Source: Rhabdothermincola sediminis (GTDB lineage: Bacteria; Actinomycetota; Acidimicrobiia; Acidimicrobiales; Acidimicrobilacustridaceae). From it: a stretch of DNA of 64,000 nt. The stretch is from the NCBI RefSeq assembly GCF_014805525.1, contig NZ_JACFSZ010000002.1:124001-188000 (forward strand). Reading direction: 5' to 3'. Under the pieces are notes generated by a model, which ran no database searches, had not been told where the DNA came from, and saw nothing but the letters and a program-made list of their open reading frames with translations. Below, in pieces: positions 23,059 to 31,978 of the stretch (within the stretch, counting starts at the first letter, position 1; every line of letters begins with the position of its first letter). The translations under genes and the position numbers were made by a program.

Positions 23059-24105
23059 ATGCGAGCTGCGGTGATGCGCCAGGGCCAGCTGGTCGTCGAT
23101 GAGATCGCCAATCCGGAGCCGGAACCAGGGCAAGTACTCGTCCGCACGCTCGCATGCGGCATCTGCGGCTCGGACCTGCACACCCTCGACCACGCGGACG
23201 AGATGGTCGAGATGGCCTCGGAAGCCACCGGAGCCGCCCCGGCGGGGATGCCGGCGCCCAAGGTGATGGATCCCTCTCGCGACGTCGTCATGGGCCATGA
23301 GTTCTGCGGTGAGGTGGTCGAGCTGGGCGACAACACCGGCAACTGCCGGGTTGGTGACGTCGTCGTATCCATCCCCGTGACCTTCGACCCCACCGGCCTC
23401 CACGCCATCGGCTACTCGAACGACTACCCCGGCGGTTACGGGGAGCTCATGGTGCTCTCCGACCCTCTGGCGCTCAAGGTGCCCAACGGGCTCGACCCCC
23501 GATCGGCGGCGCTCACCGAGCCGATGGCCGTGGGGATGCACGCCGTGAACAGCTCCCGCTCCGCCCCGGGGACGGCCGCCCTCGTGCTGGGCTGCGGACC
23601 GGTCGGCCTGGCGACGATCGCCGCCCTCGGACTGAAGGGGGTGGAGCCCATCGTGGCCGCTGACTTCTCACCCCGCCGCCGGGAGCTGGCATCCAGACTG
23701 GGCGCGCACGCCACGGTCGACCCCCGCGAGGAGGAGCCCATCGACACCTGGCGCCGTCTCGACGGGCGCAAGCCGCTCGTGCTCTACGAAGCCGTCGGTG
23801 TGCCCGGCCTGCTCGACACCGCGCTGCGCGCCGCTCCACGCCAGAGCCAGATCGTGGTGGTGGGGGTGTGCATGCAACCCGACACCATCCGACCGATGCG
23901 TGGCGTGGTGAAGGAGCTCAACATCCAGTTCGCGTTCGGCTACGACCCCGTCGAGTTCGCCGACACCCTGCGGCTGATCGCGGAAGGCACCATCGACGTG
24001 GCGCCGCTGATCACCGGCCACGTGGCCATCGACGGGGTGCCCGAGGCGTTCCGGGCCCTCGCCAGCCCCGACGAGCACGCCAAGATCCTCGTGGAGCCCG
24101 CCTAG
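23059..24105 (+). CDS. Zinc-binding alcohol dehydrogenase (MDR family, 348 aa)
   Basis: Medium-chain dehydrogenase. N-terminal catalytic-domain motif CGICGSDLHTLDH (Zn Cys), GHEFCGEVVE (Zn His/Glu region) and the Rossmann motif VLGCGPVGLATIAAL. The four-cysteine structural-zinc loop seen in many ADHs is missing; the segment reads SIPVTFDPTGLHAIGYSNDYPGGYGE. There is an insertion after GSDLHTLDHAD (EMVEMASEATGAAPAGM). ATG 23059 with a GAAAGGGG site. Likely NAD(P)-dependent oxidation of an alcohol or hydroxyacyl compound; substrate unknown. Confidence 0.88.
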   Translation: MRAAVMRQGQLVVDEIANPEPEPGQVLVRTLACGICGSDLHTLDHADEMVEMASEATGAAPAGMPAPKVMDPSRDVVMGHEFCGEVVELGDNTGNCRVGDVVVSIPVTFDPTGLHAIGYSNDYPGGYGELMVLSDPLALKVPNGLDPRSAALTEPMAVGMHAVNSSRSAPGTAALVLGCGPVGLATIAALGLKGVEPIVAADFSPRRRELASRLGAHATVDPREEEPIDTWRRLDGRKPLVLYEAVGVPGLLDTALRAAPRQSQIVVVGVCMQPDTIRPMRGVVKELNIQFAFGYDPVEFADTLRLIAEGTIDVAPLITGHVAIDGVPEAFRALASPDEHAKILVEPA

Positions 24106-24169
24106 GGGAACCACTCCGGGTCGCTGCGGTCCCGCCCCCGAGCCCGCGAGCCGCGACTAGTTTTCCTCC

Positions 24170-24910
24170 ATGGCTAAGTACCGCTGTCCCTCATGCGGAG
24201 CGGCCCACAGGGAGGAGGTCGCCCACTGCCGGTTGTGCGGCGCCAGCATGACCGACATGCCGACCCTCCCGGGGAGCGTCAGCGTGCGGCAGGCAGCGGG
24301 CAAGAAACGAGGACTCGGTCCCGTGCTGCTGATCGGCCTCGGTGGGGTGGCCCTCATCGCGGTGATCGCGGTCGTGCTCGGGATGACCGGCGACGACGCC
24401 GCGGTCGTCGACACGGTACGCGACCAGGTGCCGGCCCTCAAAGGGCAGGAATACGACGGTTGGGAGTCCTTCGACGACGCCGACGGCGGCTTCACGGTCA
24501 TGTTGCCCGGTGAGGTGATCGACGGGTTCCAGCCCTACCCACCTGCCGACGACGGTCGGATGGATCGCATCCACACCGACATCGGAGCGGAGACGACCCT
24601 CAGCGTCTCGTACAGCCAGGTTCCCCTCGATGAGAGCACCCCGAAGCAGGAGCAGCTCCGGACCTTCGCCGGATCCTGGGCCGACGCGCTGGGTGGGACC
24701 CTCTCGAAGGACGTGCAGGAGACCACGTTCCGTGGACAGCCGGCGCTGGTCGTCACCGTCAAGGGTCTCAAGCGCAATGGCGAGCTCGCGACGGCCAAGG
24801 CGCTGCTCGTCCTCAAGGGCACGATGCTCTACATCGTCCAGTCGGAGTCGGTGTATGCGGACCACCCGTCCTTCGACCGGCTGGTGAAGAGCATGACCTT
24901 CACGAGTTGA
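24170..24910 (+). CDS. Zinc-ribbon membrane protein of unknown function (246 aa)
   Basis: N-terminal zinc ribbon with Cys6, Cys9, Cys20 and Cys23 (CPSC...CRLC), a basic stretch (KKRG), one transmembrane helix at about residues 51-72, then an extracytoplasmic domain of about 170 residues beginning EYDGWESFDDADGGFTVMLPGE. The outer domain has the look of small actinobacterial secreted proteins with the phrase 'FRGQPALVVTVKG...GTMLYIVQS', but no named family is recognised. Its 3' end overlaps that of prmC by 11 bp on the opposite strand. Function not known. Confidence 0.8.
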   Translation: MAKYRCPSCGAAHREEVAHCRLCGASMTDMPTLPGSVSVRQAAGKKRGLGPVLLIGLGGVALIAVIAVVLGMTGDDAAVVDTVRDQVPALKGQEYDGWESFDDADGGFTVMLPGEVIDGFQPYPPADDGRMDRIHTDIGAETTLSVSYSQVPLDESTPKQEQLRTFAGSWADALGGTLSKDVQETTFRGQPALVVTVKGLKRNGELATAKALLVLKGTMLYIVQSESVYADHPSFDRLVKSMTFTS

Positions 24911-25787
24911 GGCGAGCCACGAGCACCCGCTCCCGTCCAGCCAGGTCGCGCTCCACGCGGGTGTCCGGGTAGCCGAGCTCGACCGCCAGCCGGCACATCT
25001 GCTCGGCTTGCCAGGGCGCGAGCTCCACCACGATCACCCCAGGGCGCGCCAGCCAGCGGGGAGCCTCGCGCAGGAGGTGCTCGAGGGCCTCGGTGCCTGC
25101 GGGGCCGGCGACCAGGGCCGCCCGGGGCTCCCAGCCCGCGACCTCCGCGGGGAGCTCATCCCCCTCCGCCACGTACGGGGGGTTGCTAACCACCAGGTCG
25201 ATCGTGCCGGCCAGGTCCCCGGGCAGCGCCTCGAACCAGTCCCCGGCCGCCAAGTGCACCCGCAGCGCCGGCTGCCCCAGCCCGGCGAGGTTCGCGCCCG
25301 CGACGTCGAGGGCGGCTGCCGAGGCATCGGTGGCCCACACCTCCACCTGCGATCGCTCGGCGACCAGCGAGAGCGCGATCGCTCCCGATCCCGTACCGAG
25401 GTCCACCGCGACCAGAGGTGCCTGCTTGGCGGCCGCCAACCGGTCGAGCTCACCGAGGGCGTGCTCGACCACGATCTCGGTCTCAGGTCGTGGGATGAGC
25501 ACTCGCCGGTCGACCAGCAGATCGAGGGTCCGGAAGCCCCAGCGGCCGAGGACGTACTGCAAGGGCTCGCCGGCGAGCCGTCGCTCGAGCATCTGATCGA
25601 AGAACCCCACGGCTCGCCGGCCCGCAGGCTGGTCCAGCGCACCGAGGAGCTCGACGGGCTCGAAGCCACCGGCCCGCTCCACGATGCGGCGGGCGTCGAC
25701 CTGTGGCGAGCCGACCCCGGCCTGCGCCAACCGCCGCTCCGCCTCCCGGAGGAAGTCGCGCCAGGGCGCCGGCTGCAGCTCGCTCAC
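24900..25787 (-). CDS. prmC: Release factor glutamine methyltransferase
   Basis: N5-glutamine methyltransferase (295 aa) that methylates the GGQ glutamine of RF1/RF2. N-terminal substrate domain ending RWGFRTLDLLVDRRVLIPRPETE, SAM motif I VDLGTGSGAIALSL, and the catalytic motif SNPPYV (about residue 200). GTG 25787 overlaps the prfA stop (GTGA), so it is translationally coupled to its own substrate protein, as in most bacteria. Confidence 0.96.
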   Translation of the reverse strand: MSELQPAPWRDFLREAERRLAQAGVGSPQVDARRIVERAGGFEPVELLGALDQPAGRRAVGFFDQMLERRLAGEPLQYVLGRWGFRTLDLLVDRRVLIPRPETEIVVEHALGELDRLAAAKQAPLVAVDLGTGSGAIALSLVAERSQVEVWATDASAAALDVAGANLAGLGQPALRVHLAAGDWFEALPGDLAGTIDLVVSNPPYVAEGDELPAEVAGWEPRAALVAGPAGTEALEHLLREAPRWLARPGVIVVELAPWQAEQMCRLAVELGYPDTRVERDLAGRERVLVARLNS

Positions 25788-26857
25788 GCCGCGGAGCCGG
25801 CCGCCTGGAGTTGGCGGCTGCGCTCCTCGGCGAGCAGCGCGTCGACGATCTCGTCGAGCTCGCCTCCGAGCACCTTGTCGAGCTTGTACAGCGTCAGGCC
25901 GATGCGGTGGTCGGTGACCCGGTTCTCCTTGAAGTTGTAGGTGCGGATCTTCTCCGATCGGCCACCACCGCCGATCTGGCTCTTGCGGGCCGAGGACTGC
26001 TCCGCGTGCTGGCGTTCCTGCTCCCGCTGCAGGAGCCGGGCCCGCAGGACCTGCATCGCCTTGGCCCGATTCTGCAGCTGGCTCTTCTCGTCCTGCATCG
26101 ACACCACGATCCCCGTGGGCTTGTGGGTGATACGAACCGCCGAGTCGGTGGTGTTCACCGACTGTCCACCGGGTCCGGAGGATCGGAAGACGTCGACCTG
26201 GAGATCGTTCGGGTCGATCTCGACGTCGATCTCGTCGGCTTCGGGCATGACGGTCACCGTCGCCGAGGAGGTGTGGATCCGCCCCTGGGACTCGGTGACG
26301 GGGACCCGCTGAACCCGGTGGGGGCCGGCCTCGTGCTTCATCCGGCTCCACACACCGGGACCTCGGAGCAGGAAGGTGACCTCCGCGAACCCGCCGAGAT
26401 CCGAAGGGCTCGATCCGAGCACCTCCAGGGACCACCCCATCCGAGCCGCGTACGCCCGGTACATCTCGAACAGGTCGCGAGCGAAGAGGTTCGCCTCCTC
26501 TCCCCCTTCCGCTCCCCGGATCTCGACGATCACGTTCTTGCCGTCGTTGGGATCGCGGGGCAACAACAGCACCTTGATCGCCTCGTCCAGCTCGGCGATC
26601 TCGCGCTCGACCGCGTCGATCTCGGCCCGGAGCAGCTCCCGGTCGGCGGGATCGGCCTCGGTGTACAGCTCGCGCGCTGCCTCGAGATCGTTGCGGAGTC
26701 CCCGGAGGCGCCGGTACCGGGTGACGATCTCCTCCAACTCCTTGTAACGACGGGCCACCTCCGCGTAGCGCACCTGATCGGCGAGCACGGCCGGATCGGC
26801 GAGGCGCGCCTCGACCTCGACGTACTCCTTCTCGAGGTCGGCGAGGCGATCGTGCAT
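25784..26857 (-). CDS. prfA: Peptide chain release factor 1
   Basis: RF1 (357 aa) reading UAA/UAG. The GGQ loop is FRSSGPGGQSVNTTDSAVRI (about residues 220-240). The tripeptide anticodon region precedes it as RIHTSSATVTVMPE (domain 2 follows VQRVPVTESQGR). The N-terminal helical domain is complete. The gene is followed by prmC with a 4-bp overlap and preceded by an unknown gene and rpmE. Confidence 0.97.
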   Translation of the reverse strand: MHDRLADLEKEYVEVEARLADPAVLADQVRYAEVARRYKELEEIVTRYRRLRGLRNDLEAARELYTEADPADRELLRAEIDAVEREIAELDEAIKVLLLPRDPNDGKNVIVEIRGAEGGEEANLFARDLFEMYRAYAARMGWSLEVLGSSPSDLGGFAEVTFLLRGPGVWSRMKHEAGPHRVQRVPVTESQGRIHTSSATVTVMPEADEIDVEIDPNDLQVDVFRSSGPGGQSVNTTDSAVRITHKPTGIVVSMQDEKSQLQNRAKAMQVLRARLLQREQERQHAEQSSARKSQIGGGGRSEKIRTYNFKENRVTDHRIGLTLYKLDKVLGGELDEIVDALLAEERSRQLQAAGSAA

Positions 26858-26878
26858 GGATCCCAGGGTAGATGGGCC

Positions 26879-27835
26879 TCAGGCCCGCCAATCGCCGATG
26901 ACCTCGACCAGCTCCGCCGGTTCGTGGAGGGCCCCGGCCAGCCGCCTCGTCACGGGATGGGCGTCGCGCTCGGGCAGCGCGAGCACCAGGCGCGCCCCCG
27001 GGGCGTGCGCAGCCCGGGCGTCGGCGGCCGCGGGGACGAGGTCGAGGTCGATGCCCACCGAGCAGGCGACCACGATCGGGTGCCCGTCGAGGTCCACCCC
27101 GACCGCGACCGCGGCTGCCGTGTCCTTGATGCTCTCGCGGGGCACGGTGGGCTCCACCGGCTCGAGGGAACGGGCGCCGACCCGATGGGGCTCCGTGATC
27201 AGCGCCGCCCGCAACCATCGCTCGGCGGCCAGCCTGGCCAACGGATGACCGAGATCGTCAGGTCGGCGCTGCCGGCGCACGCTGTCGACCACGCTACGCA
27301 GCGCGTCCGTGGTGGGCAGGTCACCGTGCACGAGCGCGAACGCCTCACGGTCGTGGCGGCCTACGCCCACCTCGATCCGAGCATCGGCGCCGTCGACGAC
27401 GATGCGGGCGATCTCGAGACCGAGGATCTCGCCGCGCACCTCACCGTGCTCGATGACGATATCGACACCCTCAGCCGCGAGCAGACCCACCAGATCGAGC
27501 GCCGCCTCGGGGGGAGCCGCCGGCGGCCGGAGGGGCTCGGGCTCGGCCCGCTCCACCGATCGGCCGTCGACCTGCCACACCGTCGCCGGCAACCGGAAGT
27601 ATCGAGCCTGCCGGGCGAACACGCCGGCGTGGTCCTCGGTCAGGAGGTGGACCTCTCCCGCGCCCTGCTGGTCGGCCCAGGCGATCGCCTTGCCCAACCC
27701 GCGTCCGCGGGGCGCGTCCAGGAGGACGAAGGCTCGATCGTCGTGCCGGGCCGCGGCACCTCCGGGGAAGCCGACCGCCTCCGGCGTGGCGCCCGCAGAA
27801 TCGGCGAGGCCCGCCTCAGCGAGGAGGGCGCGCAA
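26879..27835 (-). CDS. Unknown protein between rpmE and prfA (about 318 aa)
   Basis: Not recognised. Starts as annotated with TTG (LRALLAEAGLADSAG), but the frame is open further upstream with sensible sequence ([20 protein letters not shown]) reaching into the 3' end of rpmE, so the real start may be a rare codon (CTG at a nearby position) or overlap rpmE. Contains GKAIAWADQQGAGEVHLLTEDHAGVFARQARYF (alpha/beta look), a middle 'LDLVGLLAAEGVDIVIEHGEVRGEILGLEIARIVVD' and a C-terminal half rich in Ala/Arg/Val. Rv1298-Rv1299 are adjacent in Mycobacterium, so this gene is an insertion in the conserved block. No signal or membrane span. Confidence 0.72.
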   Translation of the reverse strand: MRALLAEAGLADSAGATPEAVGFPGGAAARHDDRAFVLLDAPRGRGLGKAIAWADQQGAGEVHLLTEDHAGVFARQARYFRLPATVWQVDGRSVERAEPEPLRPPAAPPEAALDLVGLLAAEGVDIVIEHGEVRGEILGLEIARIVVDGADARIEVGVGRHDREAFALVHGDLPTTDALRSVVDSVRRQRRPDDLGHPLARLAAERWLRAALITEPHRVGARSLEPVEPTVPRESIKDTAAAVAVGVDLDGHPIVVACSVGIDLDLVPAAADARAAHAPGARLVLALPERDAHPVTRRLAGALHEPAELVEVIGDWRA

Positions 27836-27893
27836 CTTGGCCTGGAGCAGGCGCGCCTTCTGCTCAGGATCGAGAGGAACAGTGGCCTCCCGG

Positions 27894-28103
27894 TCAGCCC
27901 TTGCGGCGCTTGCCGTAGCGCTTCTCGAACTTCTCGATCCGGCCGCCGGTGTCGACCAGCTTCTGGGTGCCCGTGTAGAAGGGGTGGCACTCGTTACAGA
28001 GCTCGACGTGGAGATCAGCCTTCGTCGAGCGGGTCGTGAAGGTGTTGCCGCACGAGCACCGCACCGTGGCGGTGACGTACTCGGGATGGATGTCTGCCTT
28101 CAT
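27894..28103 (-). CDS. rpmE: 50S ribosomal protein L31 (zinc form)
   Basis: Complete 69-residue L31. Zn-binding cysteines are kept (CSCGNTF ... [10 protein letters not shown]), marking the zinc (C+) version. C-terminal basic tail [20 protein letters not shown] is typical. It follows rho as in Mycobacterium. Confidence 0.97.
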   Translation of the reverse strand: MKADIHPEYVTATVRCSCGNTFTTRSTKADLHVELCNECHPFYTGTQKLVDTGGRIEKFEKRYGKRRKG

Positions 28104-28185
28104 CGCAGGGGCTCCAGTCGGGGAGACGGGGACGGGTCAGTGTGCCGGGAATCGCCGGGAACCAGCAACTCCCGTCCAGGCGCAC

Positions 28186-29919
28186 CTACGCGCCAGCCGA
28201 CGGCGCCTTGGCCACCTCGGCCAGGAACTCGTCGTTGCTCTTGAACGTGGAGAGGCGGTCGATGAGCATCTCGAGGCCGGCACCGCCGCCGCCTTCGCCG
28301 AGGCCGCTGAGCACCCGCCGCAGCTTCCACACCATCTGGAGCTGCTTGCGATCGAACAACAGCTCTTCGTGCCGGGTCGAGGACCCGTCGACATCGATGG
28401 CCGGGTAGATGCGCCGCTCGGCCAGCTTGCGGTCGAGGCGCAACTCCATGTTGCCGGTGCCCTTGAACTCCTCGAAGATCACCTCGTCCATCTTCGATCC
28501 GGTCTCCACCAGCGCGGTGGCGAGGATGGTGAGCGACCCGCCTTCTTCGATGTTGCGAGCCGCGCCAAAGAACTTCTTCGGCGGGTAGAGCGCACCAGTG
28601 TCGATGCCCCCCGACATGATGCGACCAGTCGCCGGCGCCGCCAGGTTGTAGGCCCGCGCGAGGCGGGTGATGCCGTCGAGGATGATGACGACGTCCTTGC
28701 CCTCTTCGACCATCCGCTTGGCCCGCTCGATGGTCAGCTCGGCGACCATGGTGTGCTCGTCGGAGGGACGGTCGAACGTGGAGGCTGCCACCTCGCCCCT
28801 CACCCACCGGCGCATGTCGGTGACCTCTTCGGGTCGCTCGTCCACCAGGAGCACGATCAGGTGCACCTCGGGGTTGTTCGTCTCGATGGAGCGGGCGATC
28901 TGCTTCATCACCGTCGTCTTCCCCGCCTTCGGAGGTGACACGATCAACCCGCGCTGGCCCTTGCCGATCGGGGCGATGAGATCGATGATCCGCGCCGTCA
29001 TGTTGGTCGGATCGTTCGGGGTCTCGAGCCGCAGCTTCTCGTCGGGGAACAGCGGGGTGAGGTCCTCGAAGCGCGGCCGCTGGCGCGCCTGCTCCGGATC
29101 GGCACCGTTGACCAGATCGATGCGAAGCAAGGCGGGGTTCTTCTCGTTGCGGCCTGCGGGCCGGGCTGCACCCTTGATGTGGTCGCCCTTGCGCAGACCG
29201 AACTGGCGGACCTGCTTGACCGAGACGTAGGCATCATCCTTGCTCGGCAGGTAGCCGCGCAGGCGCAGGAAGCCGTACCCCTCGTCGCGCAGATCGAGGT
29301 AGCCCTCGACCTCCACCGGCTCGCCCTGCCACGCCTCCTCCTGACGCTCGCCCCGATCCCGATCGCGGTCCCGACCTCGACGCCGGCGCCGGCGGTTGCC
29401 CGGCTCCGGCTCCTCCCGCTGACCTTCACCGCGGTTGCCCTGGCCTGGTGCGCGCCGTTCGCGATCACCGTTGTCTGCCCGACCTTCCTGCCCTTCAGAG
29501 GCCGCCGGCGACTCCTGCGAGCTCCGCTGAGCGGTGCCGGCATCCTCTTCGCCCGCCGACGCCGACGGCGCGGCGGTGTCGACCTGCCCCTCAGGGGTCG
29601 CCGCCCCGGCGGGCTCGGCGTCCGCCACGGTGGGCTCACCCTCGCCGGCAGCCGCCAGATGCTCGGCATCTCCAGGCTCCTCCGCGGTTTCGGCCTTGGC
29701 CTTCCGGGTGCGCTTCGGCTTGGCCTCGGTGGATCCGTTGCCGGTCGTCTCGGACGCCGGAGACGTCACGCCGGTCAGCTCGAGGATGAGATCGACGATC
29801 TCGGCCTTCCGGGCTCTGGAACTCGGCTTGCCACCCAGCGCGATCGCGATGGTGCTCAGCTCCTCTCGATCCTTGCGCTCGAGCGCCGTCCGTTCGAGCT
29901 GCTGGGAGTCCACGCTCAT
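28186..29919 (-). CDS. rho: Transcription termination factor Rho
   Basis: Hexameric RNA helicase (577 aa from ATG 29919; GTG 29925 is alternative). N-terminal Rho-N helices ([22 protein letters not shown]), then a low-complexity Arg/Glu/Gly insertion of about 150 residues ([31 protein letters not shown]), typical of actinobacterial Rho. RNA-binding OSB domain starts [29 protein letters not shown]. Walker A is [15 protein letters not shown], Walker B is [15 protein letters not shown]. All helicase motifs are present. No suspicious changes. The insert probably adds RNA contacts. Confidence 0.96.
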   Translation of the reverse strand: MSVDSQQLERTALERKDREELSTIAIALGGKPSSRARKAEIVDLILELTGVTSPASETTGNGSTEAKPKRTRKAKAETAEEPGDAEHLAAAGEGEPTVADAEPAGAATPEGQVDTAAPSASAGEEDAGTAQRSSQESPAASEGQEGRADNGDRERRAPGQGNRGEGQREEPEPGNRRRRRRGRDRDRDRGERQEEAWQGEPVEVEGYLDLRDEGYGFLRLRGYLPSKDDAYVSVKQVRQFGLRKGDHIKGAARPAGRNEKNPALLRIDLVNGADPEQARQRPRFEDLTPLFPDEKLRLETPNDPTNMTARIIDLIAPIGKGQRGLIVSPPKAGKTTVMKQIARSIETNNPEVHLIVLLVDERPEEVTDMRRWVRGEVAASTFDRPSDEHTMVAELTIERAKRMVEEGKDVVIILDGITRLARAYNLAAPATGRIMSGGIDTGALYPPKKFFGAARNIEEGGSLTILATALVETGSKMDEVIFEEFKGTGNMELRLDRKLAERRIYPAIDVDGSSTRHEELLFDRKQLQMVWKLRRVLSGLGEGGGGAGLEMLIDRLSTFKSNDEFLAEVAKAPSAGA

Positions 29920-30312
29920 GGGCACCTCTCTCGCTTTCTGTCAGTGGGGATCTGCTCGGGAGGCCCGCCTGGGTGCTCAGGCGCCACCCGCCGTGAGAAG
30001 GAGATCAAGGGGCACGTGCGACCGCCGTGAAACCGGCCATCCGTTTCGGCACGGTGCTCAGAGGAGCGGGAAGACCTCGCCGTGGTTCACGAACATGCGG
30101 TGAGCGGCGGTGCTGCCGCAGCTGCTCACCCGACCTCGCTCGACCGAGCGGATGCAGCCCCCTTGCGACGCAAGAAATGGTACCGGCCTGCCCCAGCCCG
30201 AAGCAACCTCCCCACAGCGGGGACCGGCCTCGTGAGCGCGGTGTCATCCGCGAGCCCGCACGCCTCCGTAGTCTGCTTTGGAAGGCACCTATTTAGCACT
30301 AACTCAGGATCC
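29920..30312. other. Long rho leader / intergenic region (393 bp)
   Basis: Between divergent rho and the secreted protein. No gene seen. It contains an inverted repeat (30099-30130) that may form a leader hairpin in rho mRNA; long leaders are usual for autoregulated rho genes. A run (TTTGGAAGGCACCTATTTAG) near 30276-30295 is AT-richer than its surroundings and could be a promoter for the downstream gene. Confidence 0.45.
30099..30130 (-). promoter_or_regulatory. Hairpin in the rho leader
   Basis: Arms GGTGAGC (30099-30105) and GCTCACC (30124-30130) pair fully; between them GCGGC and GCCGC can extend the stem. On the minus strand it would fold in the 5' leader about 180 nt upstream of rho. 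Confidence 0.35.
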
Positions 30313-31108
30313 ATGTCCACACGGACTCGAACCCTCGGCGTGGCCGCCGCTGCCGCGCTCACACTCGGGCTGGCGTCGACGCTCGTCGCGCTCCCCTCGT
30401 CACCATCCGGTGCGCAGACCCAGGCCACGGTCCAGGTGGTGCACGGTATCCCCAGCGTGGGCGCGGTGGACGTGTGCGCGAACGGGACCATCGAGCTGCT
30501 CTCCGACGTGCCGTTCGGCACCGTGGCCACGCTCGAGGTCGCCGCAGGGACCTACGACCTGACGGTGCATGCGGCGTCCCCGGGTACCTGCGACGGCGCG
30601 ACGCTGATCACCCTGAACGGCGCAGAGGTGCCCGCCGGGGCGAACATCTCGGTCGTCGCGAACCTGACCGGTGGCAGCCCCAACCTAGCGGTCTACCCCA
30701 ACGATGTGAGTGCCGTGCCAGCGGGCACCGGCCGGGTCGCGGTCTACCACGCGGCCGATGCCCACGGTCGACATCCTGGTCAACGGCGGCCCAGGGCTCG
30801 ACGATCTGGCTCAAAGAGAGGTCCTGACGGCCGACCTGCCCGCGGGGTCCTACGACTTCACGGTCACCTCAGCCGACGGATCGGTGACGGTGACCACGCT
30901 TTCCGGCGTGCAGGTCCCAGCGGGCAAGCTGCTCCAGGTCTTCGCGGTCGGCGCATTGCCCGACCCCAGCAGCACCAATCCCTTCCAGACCGTGGTCAAC
31001 GTCGTCGATCTCCCCATCTCGAGCTCCCCGACGAGCTCGGCGTCGAGCGGGCCGGCGACCACCGCCGGGGCGCAAGCGCACACCGCGCAGCCCCGGGTCA
31101 CGGGCTGA
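30313..31108 (+). pseudogene. DUF4397 secreted protein, split by a frameshift
   Basis: Starts ATG 30313 with a Sec signal peptide (MSTRTRTLGVAAAAALTLGL, cleavage near SGA-QTQ). Then come DUF4397-type repeats: VQVVHGIPSVGAVDVCANG, GTYDLTVHAA, and a second RVAVYHAADA. At about 30758-30765 the frame breaks: the sequence should read on as PTVDILVNGG, but that continuation is in the frame ending at 31108 (TVDILVNGGPGL, AGSYDFTVTSADGSV, ending ...TAQPRVTG). The junction GCCGATGCCCACGGTCGAC lacks two bases (or has one extra) relative to the expected ADAPTVD. Either a real inactivating mutation or an assembly error; both halves are otherwise well preserved, favouring a recent change or an error. Confidence 0.75.
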
Positions 31109-31135
31109 GCATCCCTGAGCTCGAAGGGCACTTCT

Positions 31136-31172
31136 CACCGCGGGCCGCCGGTCTCACCGGCGGCCCGCGGTG
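31136..31172. terminator. Strong hairpin terminator after the DUF4397 gene
   Basis: Perfect 16-bp arms: CACCGCGGGCCGCCGG at 31136-31151 and CCGGCGGCCCGCGGTG at 31157-31172, loop TCTCA. No U-tract follows, as is usual in GC-rich actinobacteria. Confidence 0.8.
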
Positions 31173-31237
31173 CGCGCCAAGCCATGCGATCCCGAAATGC
31201 CTCGCGGTGACCACCGCCCCACGGGCAGACTGCGGCG

Positions 31238-31978
31238 GTGGGGATCCTCGAGGCGACGGGTCTGAGCAAGGCCTACAAGGGCATGGTGGCCGTGGACCAT
31301 GTCGACGTCACGATCGCCAGCGGCGAACGGGTGGCGCTGCTCGGTCCAAACGGGGCCGGCAAGACCACCACGTTGCTCATGCTCCTCGGGGCGATCACGC
31401 CCGACCGGGGCACGGTGAGCATCAACGGTCTGGCGCTGCCCAGAAAACGCAGCCAGGCCCTGGCCCACGTCGGGTTCGTTGCCGGCTACCTACCGCTGCC
31501 TGACCGGCTCCGGGTGCGCGAGGCGCTCGACCTGTTCGGCCGCTTCTACGGTTTGCGCAAGACCGGGCCACACATCGACGAGGCGCTCGAGCGGTTCCAC
31601 ATCGGCCACCTCGCCGGGCGCATGTGCGCCGAGCTCTCCTCCGGCCAGCGCACCCTGGTCGGGATCTGCAAGGCCGTCCTGCATCACCCTGGCCTGCTGG
31701 TGCTCGACGAGCCGACCGCCTCGCTGGACCCGGACGTGGCGTTGCGGGTGCGGGCCGGCCTGCTGGACCTCGCAGCCGACGAGGGCACCGCGCTGCTGGT
31801 CACCAGCCACAACATGGTCGAGGTGGAACGCCTCTGCGAGCGGGTGCTGTTCATGTCGGCGGGCCGGATCGTGGTCGACGGGGCGCCGGCCGAGATCGCC
31901 GGGGCATACGGCCACGGCTCGCTGGAGGACGTGTTCCTCGAGTTGGCGAGCACGCCACACGACAAGGGCAGCCGGTGA
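31238..31978 (+). CDS. ABC transporter ATP-binding protein (246 aa)
   Basis: ATPase of an exporter with Walker A LGPNGAGKTTTLLMLLG, signature LSSGQRTLVGICKA (LSSGQ), Walker B LLVLDEPTASLDPDV and the H-loop TSHNM. GTG start. It overlaps the downstream permease gene by GTGA (31975-31978), so the two form one complex. The cargo is unknown. The ABC-2 permease next door suggests export of a lipid, polysaccharide or drug. Confidence 0.92.
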   Translation: MGILEATGLSKAYKGMVAVDHVDVTIASGERVALLGPNGAGKTTTLLMLLGAITPDRGTVSINGLALPRKRSQALAHVGFVAGYLPLPDRLRVREALDLFGRFYGLRKTGPHIDEALERFHIGHLAGRMCAELSSGQRTLVGICKAVLHHPGLLVLDEPTASLDPDVALRVRAGLLDLAADEGTALLVTSHNMVEVERLCERVLFMSAGRIVVDGAPAEIAGAYGHGSLEDVFLELASTPHDKGSR

